Positions 24,745 through 34,886 of a stretch of 64,000 nt of DNA are shown in pieces. A program made the position numbers and the translations under genes. Source of the stretch: Gloeopeniophorella convolvens (lineage: Eukaryota; Basidiomycota; Agaricomycetes; Russulales); contig WTXD01000011.1 in assembly GCA_022496205.1 (NCBI GenBank), positions 496,001-560,000 of the forward strand, in the 5' to 3' direction. Each line of letters starts with the position of its first letter. Position 1 is the stretch's first letter. The notes under the pieces are model-generated. The model made no database searches, had not been told where the DNA came from, and was given only the letters and a program-made list of their open reading frames with translations.

Positions 24745-26917
24745 ATGGACGCCAATCAGTGAGTGCTTGAGTGCTTATCTTCGTAATCTGACACAAGATG
24801 ATCTCTGCTTCAATCAAGGCTCCGGCAGCGGCTGCAACATCCCGCCGATCATGACCAACAGCCGTTGCCAAGCGAGTTCGTTCTCAAACACTCACCACTC
24901 CCGCCAGCAAAGCAAAAGCTCCTGGCCAGTTTCCTCGAGCTGCTCATGGGGACACCCCAATATAACTTTCCATCGACCCCTTCCACACCATCAGTTGTCA
25001 GCAATGGACGCGGTCCCACTGACGCTGCTTTCTCCTCTGCCGCACCTTATACCCCTTCCGCGCTCACCACACCTACACCACCTCACCAGTTCTACAACAT
25101 CCAGCAAGGGCCTCTCGTGGCTCATTCAGCGGCTTTTGCACCGCATCACAGCACAGCTTCCATCGACCACACACAACATAGGTATCATGCCCCGGCTCCT
25201 CCGGCTCCTCAGGCTGGATCTTCGCTCAGACTTCCCATGACAAGCACAAGCCAATCTCACACCCTGTCTCCGAGAGCTGCCGCATCACGGCCACTCAGCT
25301 CCCACCAGGTTGTACAGCCACAGCCTGTCCGACCATCAGAGTCACCGCGAGTACCTGCCGCTGCATCAGGTCAAGCTGGTGGCATGCCGCAGTTCTATGA
25401 TATCGACTTTGACACAGAACCTGATCCCGGAGTCAGCGCGAGCTTCATTGAAGCTGTCGGGGACTCCATGGGCTTCGCAGTAGCAGACGAAGCTTACCGC
25501 GATGTTCTCCGCTCTGTGCCAAAGGTATTCTTATATTTTATATTTATCAACTCGACAACTTACAAGAAGTTAGATAGCGCAGGGGATTTCTAAGGGACAC
25601 ATGCAATTGGACATATATCAGATAGGTGTCATGTATGCGATCCTCAAGGAGTGTCGCGCCTTGGCTGAGAGTATGCGCGCTGATCGCGCAATGATGTCTG
25701 ACATCCATGTTCGGCTTGAAGAAACATTCTCTCTCACACAGGAACAGAAGGTAAGCATTTAGCCTAGATTTTTGTTGCTAGCTGATTGATTTAATGTATA
25801 GATGAACATCCGCCTCGTTGCCGGGGAGCTCCTCCTCGATTCAAATCGTGTCCTGTACATGAAGATGCATGTCGATGTAGAAGTAAGCATATGTCCTGCT
25901 GCAATGGCTTGTGTAACTCACAGCGTTCATCATCGCAATTCCTATACCCAGATCAAGCTCCGCGAAAAGCAGAAGGAGCTTCGCCTTTTCAATATATTTG
26001 GCAATCTGTCAAGACAGCGGCACCTAGCAAGCAACATCCGGCGTACCTGTTCAAGCCTGCGAAACACGTACCGAGAGATGGTATGCAGTCATTCACCCCT
26101 GACTACTGCCAGTGTTATAACATAGTTTACAGCTTCGCGATAGCGTCATTGGGCCTAATACAATGCCGTTGGATGACTTCGTGTGCAATGTGGCCAATCG
26201 GTTTTCCTCTTCTGGGTTCGGTCGGTTGCTTCTCGGGCGTCCCGTCATAGCACACATTGCAATGCTAGTAAGTATATGGTACCTCGATTGTACTGCTACG
26301 AACTTCTGACTTTGTTGATCAGCGCCGATTTGCACTAGAACACACTCAACTCTTGGACCGAGCATGTGAACCCGATGAAGAAGATGACGACGACTTGCAG
26401 CCCACTCAGGCCGACATCACTCGGAGCGCGAACACTGCCACACCAGACTATGCTGACACCGAGGACGGCTCACGACCTCCCAGCGCCATGTCAAGCGCAA
26501 CCTCACGGCCCAAAAAGCGTAAGCGCGCCACGCCCGCGTTATCCTCCGCGTCCCAGCCAAAGGGAAGTGACTTTTGGTCAATGGTTGAGAAGTGGTTTGT
26601 TGCTCGCATGCAGCCGGAACAATTCGGAAGATCTTGGTCCTTGCCAGGGTGGTTAAAGTGAGCTATATTCTCCCTTTCATGCTCAACAAATCTGGGACTA
26701 ACATAGACTTTACTGTCACCTCAGGTATATCGATGAGACTCTCGAACGCGACTACGCAAGGTTCAAGCCCACTCCTGTCGTGAACCCGTTCCTCGACGAC
26801 TTCCGACCCAGCGACGCACCAGCGAACTCCACTGGTGATGGTCTCGGAGGTGCACATGGACCAAGCTCGTCATCTGGTGCGATAGGTAGCATGGCGGCGA
26901 TCCTCGGGACCCTGTAG
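24745..26917 (+). CDS. Second protein of the transposon (accessory, function unknown)
   Basis: The start at 24745 (MDANQ) is followed by an intron, then SEFVLKHSPLPPAKQKLLASFL, a long Pro/Ser/Thr-rich low-complexity region (about 24960-25370), an acidic segment FYDIDFDTEPDP and helical exons (around 25640-25880, 25950-26080, 26130-26240). Next come an acidic stretch (DEEDDDDLQPTQ), a basic RPKKRKRA signal and the terminal WLKYIDETLERDYARFKP, ending GSMAAILGTL at 26915-26917. Introns with GTAAG/GTATG donors separate the exons. It lies downstream of the transposase inside the TIRs, like the second gene of CACTA elements, which acts in end binding. That role is inference; I recognise no catalytic motif. 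Confidence 0.65.
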
Positions 26918-27614
26918 TTTGCGCACGCTTTTCTGTACTGTTTTTTTTTGAATCTCAAATACACCGTGGCATCATCCGAGCAACTACTGTAGAGTGAATG
27001 ACACAAAGCTTCTGGTTAAAACAACAACGAGCGACGGACAGCTCAAAACGTTGTGCACGGAAGTCGGACAACCTGGAATCAGGGTCACCCATGTCAGGGC
27101 TCCCTGCGGGAGCCCAGAGATCTTGGGGATTTGCACTCTGAATCCCTGAGCCGTTCAATGTCTTGCCTCGCGTGTGTTCTCCCGCAACTACTGGGTCTTG
27201 TCATAGGCCAACACCCAGTGATCTCACTTGCAAGCTCGAGTCGATCCCGGCACAAGTGCCAGGAACCAAATCGTGACAGCCCATGGCAATGACCCATTTA
27301 GGATTGGGCACGGATCCTTGGAGGCCTCAGGATGGAGCCTGTCGAACCTCGGGATGTTTTGGGTCGCGTCGCCAGGATGATTTAGTGATGCTGCCGAGGG
27401 TTGTTGAAATTTGAGACGGATAGTCGTGTCGCGTGCCGCTCCGTGCAATGCTTACTGGTTCCTGAGTAGTACTTAGGACCACAGTCAGCCCGAGTGGCCG
27501 TCCGTACGGTGGAAGCATCCGGTAATCAACGGAATCTATTATTGCTCGATCCTACGCTTAACTGACGAAAACGAACTACGGACTACATTTAGGATGGCCT
27601 CCGACTGGTCTCAG
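26918..27614. other. 3' non-coding part of the transposon
   Basis: It contains CCTCAGG subterminal motifs near 27325 and 27624 and several short imperfect repeats, but no supported coding sequence. A T-run at 26940-26949 follows the stop of the second gene. Confidence 0.6.
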
Positions 27615-27652
27615 CCGAGTCAACCTCAGGACGCATCACTTTTCTGGTGGTG
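27615..27652 (-). repeat. Right terminal inverted repeat of the transposon
   Basis: It ends TTTTCTGGTGGTG, the inverse of the left end. TA at 27653-27654 completes the target duplication. Confidence 0.85.
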
Positions 27653-28218
27653 TAGCAAATGCCAACATCGGAGATTCGCAAGGTTCACACTGGCCGTGCC
27701 ACGTCTCGCCATTCCGCCCTCCGCACAAAAGAGTGGCGGAAACTGAGCCTCACTAGCTCGACAAAGCATATTATTGATATTGTTCTTCGCTCATCAGAAG
27801 TCGCCCAACATGCGTTATCGATTAGGGAAGATAACAAAGCACCAGCGGTCGTGAACATCAACAACGGTTGAAGGGGACAACCAGGGATCAGTAGCAGTAG
27901 GGGTGATTCAGGGACAGATGGTGATGGTATAATCTGCCGCGTTGGACGAAGGGCAGACGAAGGACACGTTCACAATGCCGTGCCGCTCGACTGGTCGTAT
28001 GCATGTACGTGTGAGATAGGACAGCTGGACCGTTCTGTGGAGCGCGTAGTCAATCCCGTCCCCGACGATGACGAAAGCATACTAGGATACGTATTGAAGT
28101 AAGAATAGTAGCCGACCCCGGACGGAGGACAGGTTGCGGCAGTGTCGTGAGAGCAAGTGTAACAGTTGGGAGAGTTATCTGTTGTAAGTTCAACTTTCTC
28201 AGGCCTCACGACTTGCGT

Positions 28219-28569
28219 GGTATGCGTGCGTACTAGGATCGAGAGCGAGTCCTGCTTACAGCCAAATTCAATAGCATTGGCCCTGCGTTGACGTCCGTTC
28301 AGAACAGGCGTGTTCTGGCGGAGACTGCAGCAGTAGCATCCGTCCAATCACGCTTGCGCGTGTGTCTGCCGGCTGAGCACGGCAACTCGAAATGAGCGCG
28401 CTTACGTGCGGACCTTCCATCTTGGGCCGTGCACATATCAGACGCCTGTTCTGAACCGACGTCAACGCGGGGCCTATGACTTTGAATGCCGCTGTAAGAG
28501 ACTCGGTCACCAGTCTAGAAGCGCATGCCAAGAAGGACTTGCTCCCGATCCTAGTACGCACACATACCA
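28219..28569. repeat. Fold-back inverted repeat in module copy 3
   Basis: The left arm (28219-28312) and the right arm (28440-28569) are inverted relative to each other. The innermost ~27 bp around CGTTCAGAACAGGCGT is nearly exact, the middle part is diverged, and the outer part (GTGCGTACTAGGATCG) also matches. The right arm holds about 35 bp absent from the left. The ~127 bp spacer is unrelated to the other modules. It could form a long hairpin; whether it arose from a transposon or by inverted duplication is not clear. Confidence 0.75.
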
Positions 28570-28581
28570 TGCAAAGAGATA

Positions 28582-28759
28582 CAGTCAAACCTGTCTTAAC
28601 CCATAGCCCTCGGTGGAAGCCCAAAGCTATGGGTTATGACAGGTTATGGGGTTTGGGAGGCACCGGTGGGCCTAAATCTGTGTTTTCGTGGACCGAAAAA
28701 CCTATGGGTTATTGCAGGTTATGGCTTATCACGGGTATGGGTTATGACAGGTTTGACTG
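28582..28759. mobile_element. 178 bp MITE with TA target duplication
   Basis: Both ends read CAGTCAAACCTGTC going inwards. The match continues for about 25 bp (28582-28606 against the inverse of 28735-28759) with one mismatch. TA flanks both sides (28580-28581, 28760-28761). The same place in module copy 1 (about 3500-3515) reads GAGATATCGTG, the empty site. TA duplication and CAGT ends fit a Tc1/mariner-type non-autonomous element. Internal ATGGGTTA/ACAGGTTATGG motifs repeat. It has no coding capacity. Confidence 0.88.
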
Positions 28760-28984
28760 TATGGTGAGATCGGGGCGCAAGCAAAGACGGCGCCGAGTAG
28801 AGATACAAACAGTTGGGACCGAGATCTACCGAGCAATTGGCGATGCCGCATCCTTCGCTGTTCGTGATGCGCATACCGGCAGGAGGAGCTCCCTGATTAC
28901 TCGTGAGACTGCGTAGTGACATTGCGGGCTCTCAACGAAATCAACCCACTGTACCGGTGTGGTGATCACGCAGAAGACCTCCAT

Positions 28985-29722
28985 TGCATGGCACCCCCGC
29001 GCGCCCGACACCCGCAACCGACTCGACCACAACGATATACGACGACAACGAGAACGACAACGAGTCCAGCAACTGCGACCGACGACGATAACTGAATGGC
29101 GACGAACGCGACTACCTCTGCGGCCGGGGCTGGGGGCGGCGATGGGGGCAGCGCCAGCGCCGAGGGGTCCGTGCCCATGCCTCACCCGTGCGGAAAGAAA
29201 GGATCGTGGGTGGGCGCCTGTGGGCGCTACCGTGGGCGCAAGCGCCGGCGGGTGGCGGGAAGTCGTTCCGCACCGCGAAGAGAAGGCGTGCAGATGGTCA
29301 GACGCGTCGTGCTTCTCGTTCGCACCAACTTGTTCGCACTCAGAGCGCCGACGACTGTCTCAACTTCGTCCCCCAGTTGCCCTTTCTTACAATGGCTAGC
29401 GGAAAATCACCATATGCCCCTGCGAACTGCACGACAGCGTCGCCGCAGGCCCTTCGCATCTCAAGATCGCCCGACGTGGCGCCCACCCCCGCACCCCCGA
29501 TGTCTGCAATCGACGATAACAATGAAAATGGCGACAGCGACGATGACGATAGCCGTACAACGACGAGCGTAGCCACTCCTGCGGTCAAGGCCGAGGGCGA
29601 CGGCTCGGGCAGCGTCAGCGCCGAGGAGCCCGTCTCTCCTTCCGCGCCCGCGCCCCCGTGCGCGCGCGGCCCGCTCGCTGCTCGGGTTGATGGAGCCACT
29701 CGCTCGGGGTCGAGCAGCTGAA
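28985..29722 (+). pseudogene. Two partial copies of the 5' end of the Rsc7-like gene
   Basis: Two fragments lie head to tail. The first (28985-29285) matches part of exon 1 of the gene at 51251-53217, with readable MATNATTSAAGA and SASAEGSVPMP blocks. The second (about 29290-29722) starts in the 5' untranslated region (ATGGTCAGACGCGTCG shared with 53330-53310 on the opposite strand). It keeps the start codon at 29392 (MASGK) and continues into the acidic/Pro-rich linker (DDDDSRTTTS, GSVSAEEPV) before stopping near 29722. Neither reaches the conserved domain, so no function is expected beyond a possible transcribed promoter copy. Confidence 0.8.
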
Positions 29723-29963
29723 GTGCCCATCTAGACCTATGTGCGTGTATCGCATACTCTCCTCACTGATGCAAGTCTCAGGCGCTCCCAGTGTTTGACA
29801 ACAATCTGGCATTTACAGAGGATATCTTCTCAACTGCTGCTACACACCCATAGTTATGCTGCTATCCCCAGGCTGTGATACCGTGGTGACGAGTCTGCAG
29901 AGCTATCAAAGCCGATCTGGTACGATGTAAGTAACGATTACTGGTAACAGGCAAACGTAGACT

Positions 29964-31576
29964 CTACTCACCAACGTTGCCAAGGTCCTGGCAGGCAATC
30001 TTGACACGCTCCGTGAGCGTCTTTTCACCTTCACGCACCCAGACACGAGGGTCGTAGAACTGGGACCGCAGGTTAGCCAAAATTCGAAGTCTCCCTAGCT
30101 ATTAGTGATCACCTTCTTGTTAGGCTTGTCGGCGCCATCCGGGTTGCCGACCTGAGAGAGAAGGTAGTCTTTCCTCTTGAGGACGAAGTCCTACAAATCG
30201 AAGTCAGCCTCCGCCTGACGCTATGCTCATGGTAAGCGCCTACCCGGATACCGCTGAGGTATGCGAACTGAGTGTCTAGACCAGGATGAGAACAATCATA
30301 CGGGTATGGATGGGGTCAGACAAACCCGTGTCGACGTTCATCTTCACAACACCATTTCCTACCGCAGTTTGGATCTCCTCCTTGGTAGAGCCGGAGCCAC
30401 CATGGAAAACGAGGAAACTGTGAACACATCAGGCGTCTTGATAGCGTCCTGCACATTATTAAAATACCCACAGGGGTTGCTGAGCCTTTCCGCCGGTCTT
30501 CTCGCTAGCATACGCCTGGTGCTTGGCGAGCAGTTCGGGATGAAGGCGTACATTTCCAGGCTTGTAGACACCGTGAACGTTGCCGAATGCAGCCGCAATG
30601 CTGAAATTGGGGCCGATCGCGCTAAGCGCAGTGTATACGTCGTACACATCCTCGGGCTGGGTGTAGAGGCTGTTGTTGTCGACACCGGTGTTGTCGACGC
30701 CGTCTTCCTCACCGCCAGTGATACCGATCTCCATCTCGAGCCACAGGCCAAGAGGTGCCATGCGTTTGAAGTATTTGACACATGTCGCGATGTTCTGCTC
30801 CTTCGGCTCCTCGGAGAGGTCGAGCATGTGGGAGGAGAATAAGGGCTCCTGGTGCTCCTTGAAGTACGCCTCGTCTGCCTCGAGCATGCCATCGAACCAG
30901 GGGAGGAGCTTCTCTGCACAGTGGTCGGAGTGCAGGACTACGGGGCTGATGGAATCAATCAACAAAGGTAGAAGCGGGTGGGTGTGAAAACGAGTGCATA
31001 CACGCCGTATGCCTTGGAGACAACTCGGATGTGGTGTGCAGCCGCAACCGCGCCAATGATGGAAGCCTGCTGTTTGTCGTTGGCCAAGCCTTTCCCGGCA
31101 AAGTACGCGCTCCCGCCCTGAGAGACCTGGATGATGATGGGAGACTTGATGTCGCTACACTTGGGTTAGATACGAATGCGTACTTGAAGGAGGGCGAATA
31201 CCGAGCAGCTTCAAGAACGGCATTGGCCACAGAGGAAGACGTCACGTTCTGCGACGTTCAGTCAAAACGCGCAGGCGCGACGCGATCGATATGTCCACTC
31301 ACGATAGCCTGCAGATCGCCAATGAGGAAATAAAATAACTGATCATGGAGATGACATATTACGCACAGGGATGGCGAACTGGATTGCGCAGTCCGGAAAG
31401 CTCAATATGTTCCCAACGCGTCCAAAAGGCGCGATCTCACCTTGTGCTCTTTGGCATACTCAAAGAGCTTGCGAACGTTATCGCCGGTGAGGACGCCGGC
31501 CTAGACATCGGATCAGCGGGATGGCTACATATATACGCTTCGGATTGCGTACCGGGACGATGTCGAGAACACCCAT
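29964..31576 (-). CDS. FBA1: Class II fructose-bisphosphate aldolase
   Basis: This cytosolic zinc enzyme of glycolysis/gluconeogenesis cleaves fructose 1,6-bisphosphate to DHAP and GAP. Eleven exons can be joined in frame to 357 residues: 31553-31576, 31441-31500, 31367-31378, 31303-31308, 31202-31248, 31002-31154, 30472-30945, 30326-30417, 30244-30275, 30113-30190 and 29964-30059. Exon 3 encodes only FAIP and exon 4 only AI, yet both are needed for the invariant FAIPAINVTSSS. Visible family motifs are GVLTGDNV, QGGSAYFAGKG, VLHSDHC (residues 104-110, catalytic Asp and zinc His), GITGGEEDGVDNTG, AAFGNVHGVYKPG, FHGGSGST (His 264) and NVDTDTQFAY. The length is normal for fungal FBA. The stop codon lies in a context resembling a splice donor (GGTGAGTAG), so a tiny last exon cannot be fully excluded. 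Confidence 0.95.
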
Positions 31577-32124
31577 GTTGCAAGATCGGCGGGTTGTATG
31601 ATGGACTGGACGGTGAGAGCAGATGGGGGAGACGAATTGCAAGAGAGGGGAGCCGTCGGCTTTTATCGCAGGGACCTGGCAAGCGCCGTTCCGAACGCTC
31701 CGTCATCTCGTCCCGAAGTGCTTTGATGACAGCATCATCCTCTCAACCCGACAACATCCTCGGCCTGCCCAGGCAGTCCTCGGCCGTCCGTATCCACCAA
31801 TTGTGATAGCTGTTCCGGTTTGATCAGTTCTGGGCATGCCTTTTAGCAGTTCGACTGGCGCAACACTCGGTGGGGTTCGGGTCACACCCTGCAGAGGGTC
31901 TGCTGGGGCCCAGAAGTTGGGGGAATAGACTGGCGCTTGTTATCAGTGTCCATACATACGGTGTGTATGTACAATAGTTACGAAATTACATATGCCAGGG
32001 CAAAGAAGACGAAGATATCTAAGCGAGGCGTTCAAGGCGAACGCTCTCAAATCCGGCCGGTAATACAAGAAATACGTTGTGTCCACGACAGGCCCAAGAA
32101 ATACAGCACATAAGACAGGTTCAT
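31577..32124. other. Intergenic between the aldolase start and the S41 protease 3' end
   Basis: It should contain the aldolase promoter and 5' leader (right of 31577) and the protease 3' end. No open frame with a recognisable product is present. Confidence 0.5.
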
Positions 32125-34886
32125 CTAACCGAAAATTTGACTGGCACTGTATTTTGAAAGGTGAGTACCATCGCTTCTACATCTTTCAGCGCTGTACTCA
32201 CGCAAAGACCCAGAGATTCTGGGGGTCATTATATGTGTCGCTAGTGTACGGGAAGCGAACTGCTCGGAGGCAACCTCAGCAATCGGCGATTGCAGTGCAT
32301 AGCATGATCACTCACGCTTAGGAAGCTCCGATTTGTACGCTGGGGAGCGCAATCAGAGCTGTAAATACGTGGTGATAGAGTCGAGCAAAGTGTTCTCACC
32401 AATGGGTGTACTCTCGTCGAGGAAGCTGTACGCCGTTCGCCAGTTGTGTCTACAATTGGAGGCGGTCACGGATTATGGCGAGGCTACGGCATCAGGGATC
32501 TCTTACCGCATGTTAGCGGCCACTAGCCTGTTACGTCGACGCCACTGAGAACGGTTCACTGACTAGCAGAAGCGAAGTGCACTTACAAGTCAGGAGGGGC
32601 CAATGGATCCTAATCCAGTATTGGACTTCGTGAGAACGAGATGGTGGCGTTAGCGAGGGAACGTACGTTCTTAAGTCCCGCGGTCTTTATTTCGGAGTCG
32701 AGCTCCGTCCACTCTAGTACCTGGTTTCCGGCCATCCCTACGTGCGAATATGTCAGTCTAGAGAAGCAGCCGACGATAGAACATGTACAACCTTTGAACT
32801 CTATATTCTGACCTGGGCGCCCGCCAAACACGGCAATCGTTGTATTGTGTCGTTCGTTCATGACGGTGCTAAACATGGCGCAAGTGGACGCGCAATTGCC
32901 GTTGCTCACTGGTTGCGGGATCAGTTGACTTGCTCACGTACGGCCTTTGAACTATTACCAATCGCAACATTCGCCAAATCGAACGGAGGAGAGGCCGGCA
33001 CAGGAGCGGAGAAGGCGCACGCGTCCTAAACCAGGGCAATTCCAATCTCAGCGAAGACGGAAGCTCTGGGTGTGATGCTCACATGAAGACGTTGAGACTC
33101 AGAATAGGCAACACCGTTAATCGTCAACGAGACTGACGGGTCGATATAGTCGAAGTCGTCAGCTAGTGTCGTATCGTCTAAGGATGCCCCTGGAGAAAAT
33201 GTCAGCGTCCTCTTCAGAGCGCAGGGGAATCTTCGTACAGGAACTTGGTGTGTAGAACGAGATGTCGGGGCTGACGCCTAGCTCTATGTCCTTCTGGACA
33301 ATTTTCTGCGCAAGCGGACTGGCCCGGACGGCACTTTGAAAACCTCTGATGAACACATAACGAGGGTCATCAAACATTTAAAAGGAAGGACAAAAATGAC
33401 CTACGGATATCCGAAGTCGGACCCAGCCAGATAGTGGTGCAAGAAGATACCCTGGCAGATGATGCCGCCCGGGTTGTTCGTGAGGTCGATGAGAAGCCGC
33501 GTGGCTCCCGCACTCTTCAGAGCATTGATAGAAGTAACCACATCGCTTTGAAATTGGTCGTCGTCGTCGTCATCAAACGACCCAACAAACAGCTGCAGCA
33601 GAAAATTAGCATCAGAGAGACCGTTGGATGAACTATGACTCTACGCACAACGCCAGTGATGCCGTCGGGGAGGACATAGGAAGTCATTACAGCGGCGTTG
33701 TCGTCCACTGGCGGCAGAGAGGGCTGGAAGTTCGGAGGCAGACCGATCGCATTGGGCGAGAGACGTGCGGCGCCACTGGGACGAAGCTTCTTGCGTGGCT
33801 GAACCAAATTTGGTGTCAGGTTCAAATTGACGCCATTTGTCCCGTCAGTGGCAGCGCAGTTGTTGGCCCAACTGTGTTTCGATCTTATATGATGCGAACA
33901 GGAACAGGGCTGCAGGAAAGACATACTATGAGGCCTGGTCCGAGAAGCCGCTCCCCATGAATACGTCCAGGAACGGGACGGTGACAGTCTCTGCTTGGGT
34001 CTCTCCCACCGGGATCAATGAGAAGGTAAGGTTCGCGATAGGGTTGAACAACCGGCCGGCCAGGTCTCCGAACTTCTGCGAGAACGAAGAGCCAGAAAGC
34101 CTGTAGCTTGTGAATACGCTGTTCACGCGGACGCCGTGGTCGAGGTAAGTGCCGGTGACGGTATCCGCGACTTGATCCACGTAGTCGTACGGGTCCAGGC
34201 CTTCGATTTGGAGTACCTGTGCGCCCGCGAGCCGCTGCCAATCAAAGTTGATCGATTCGTAGAAGCTCGTGAAGCCCGGAGGGATTAGGGCCGCGAATTC
34301 AACGGCGTCGGGAGCGATGTATACGCCTTCCACGCCGTTCACGGATATAGAAACAATCGGAGTGGGAAGGAGGGCCTCCCAATTGACGTAGCAGCTTGGG
34401 AGCCACACTGCAAGAGCCGCGATAAACAACGTAGCACGGATAGTATGCGGTGTCCACTTACGGGTATGTCCATCGTTGAGCTGATTAACAAAATTATACA
34501 AGTCCAGGTTGAAGTCATAGTCGCTCTGGGCGCTTATTAGTCGTATCTAGACGAAGAGAAGTACCTAGACCCACAGCATAAGTAGTAGTGTTTATCCGAG
34601 CAAGCTCCGAGCGTATGTTCGCGGTAGACTCTTGGAACGGAGGCGGCGAGTTGAGGTAGTAGTCTTCGAAAGTATAGAAATCAAAGACCCTGGAGACGGT
34701 TGTCAAGACGTTCTGACGTAGGGTCTCGTTGAAAGGAAAGGATCTCAAGCAAGCAAGAGAATCTGCCGGCGTAGAAAAGAGGTTTCCGGCGATATTGGAG
34801 CAAGGGTCATCGGACGGGACCGGCGTAGCGACCACAGCAGTTGCAGAAAGTCCACAGATGGCAGCAAGGCCGAGAAAGAGCATCAT
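32125..34886 (-). CDS. Peptidase S41 family (CPAF-like) secreted protease, paralog A
   Basis: This is a secreted serine protease-like protein of the fungal CPAF/S41 family (which includes UstP-type proteins). The start at 34884-34886 gives a signal peptide (MLFLGLAAICGLSATAVVA). Then follow DPCSNIAGNLF, RVFDFYTFEDYYLNSPPPF, QLNDGHT, WQRLAGAQVLQIEGLDPYDY (PDZ-like region), YLDHGVRVNSVFTSYR and the S41 part with LLIDLTNNPGGI. The nucleophile region is NCASTCAMFSTVM followed by ERHNTTIAVFGG. The last exons give NDPQNLWVFA and a short ASQIFG end (stop at 32125-32127). Many paralogs have NNGGG where this one has NNPGG. The same exon layout is seen in paralog B at 58003-60832. The substrate is unknown. 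Confidence 0.85.

Larger units (their letters stand above)
19727..27652 (+). mobile_element. Two-gene DNA transposon, CACTA/EnSpm-like by structure
   Basis: The 7926 bp element starts CACCACCA and ends TGGTGGTG. It is flanked by TA at 19725-19726 and 27653-27654. Removing it restores CGATTAGCAAATGCC, as found uninterrupted at about 11473-11487. The terminal inverted repeats are imperfect over about 38 bp; the first eight bases are exact. CCTCAGG/CCTGAGG motifs recur in both subterminal regions (19956, 19979, 20048, 27325, 27624), as expected for CACTA-type elements that bind their own protein near the ends. It encodes a large transposase and a second protein on the plus strand. Superfamily placement is tentative: the transposase has the agaricomycete GDNPMQSEFACHVG block, and I see no KDZ or Plavaka signatures. 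Two in-frame TGA codons in the transposase suggest it is no longer autonomous. Confidence 0.9.
27653..28985. repeat. Duplicated upstream module, copy 3, right half
   Basis: Homology to the modules of copies 1 and 2 resumes exactly at the transposon edge (TAGCAAATGCC) and runs to about 28985. A fold-back structure (28219-28569) and a MITE (28582-28759) interrupt it. No coding sequence is supported. Confidence 0.8.

Noticed and set aside
29964..29972. A further downstream exon of the aldolase after GGTGAGTAG
   Set aside because: The site resembles a splice donor, but the in-frame TAG gives a normal-length protein and no convincing last exon was found downstream.
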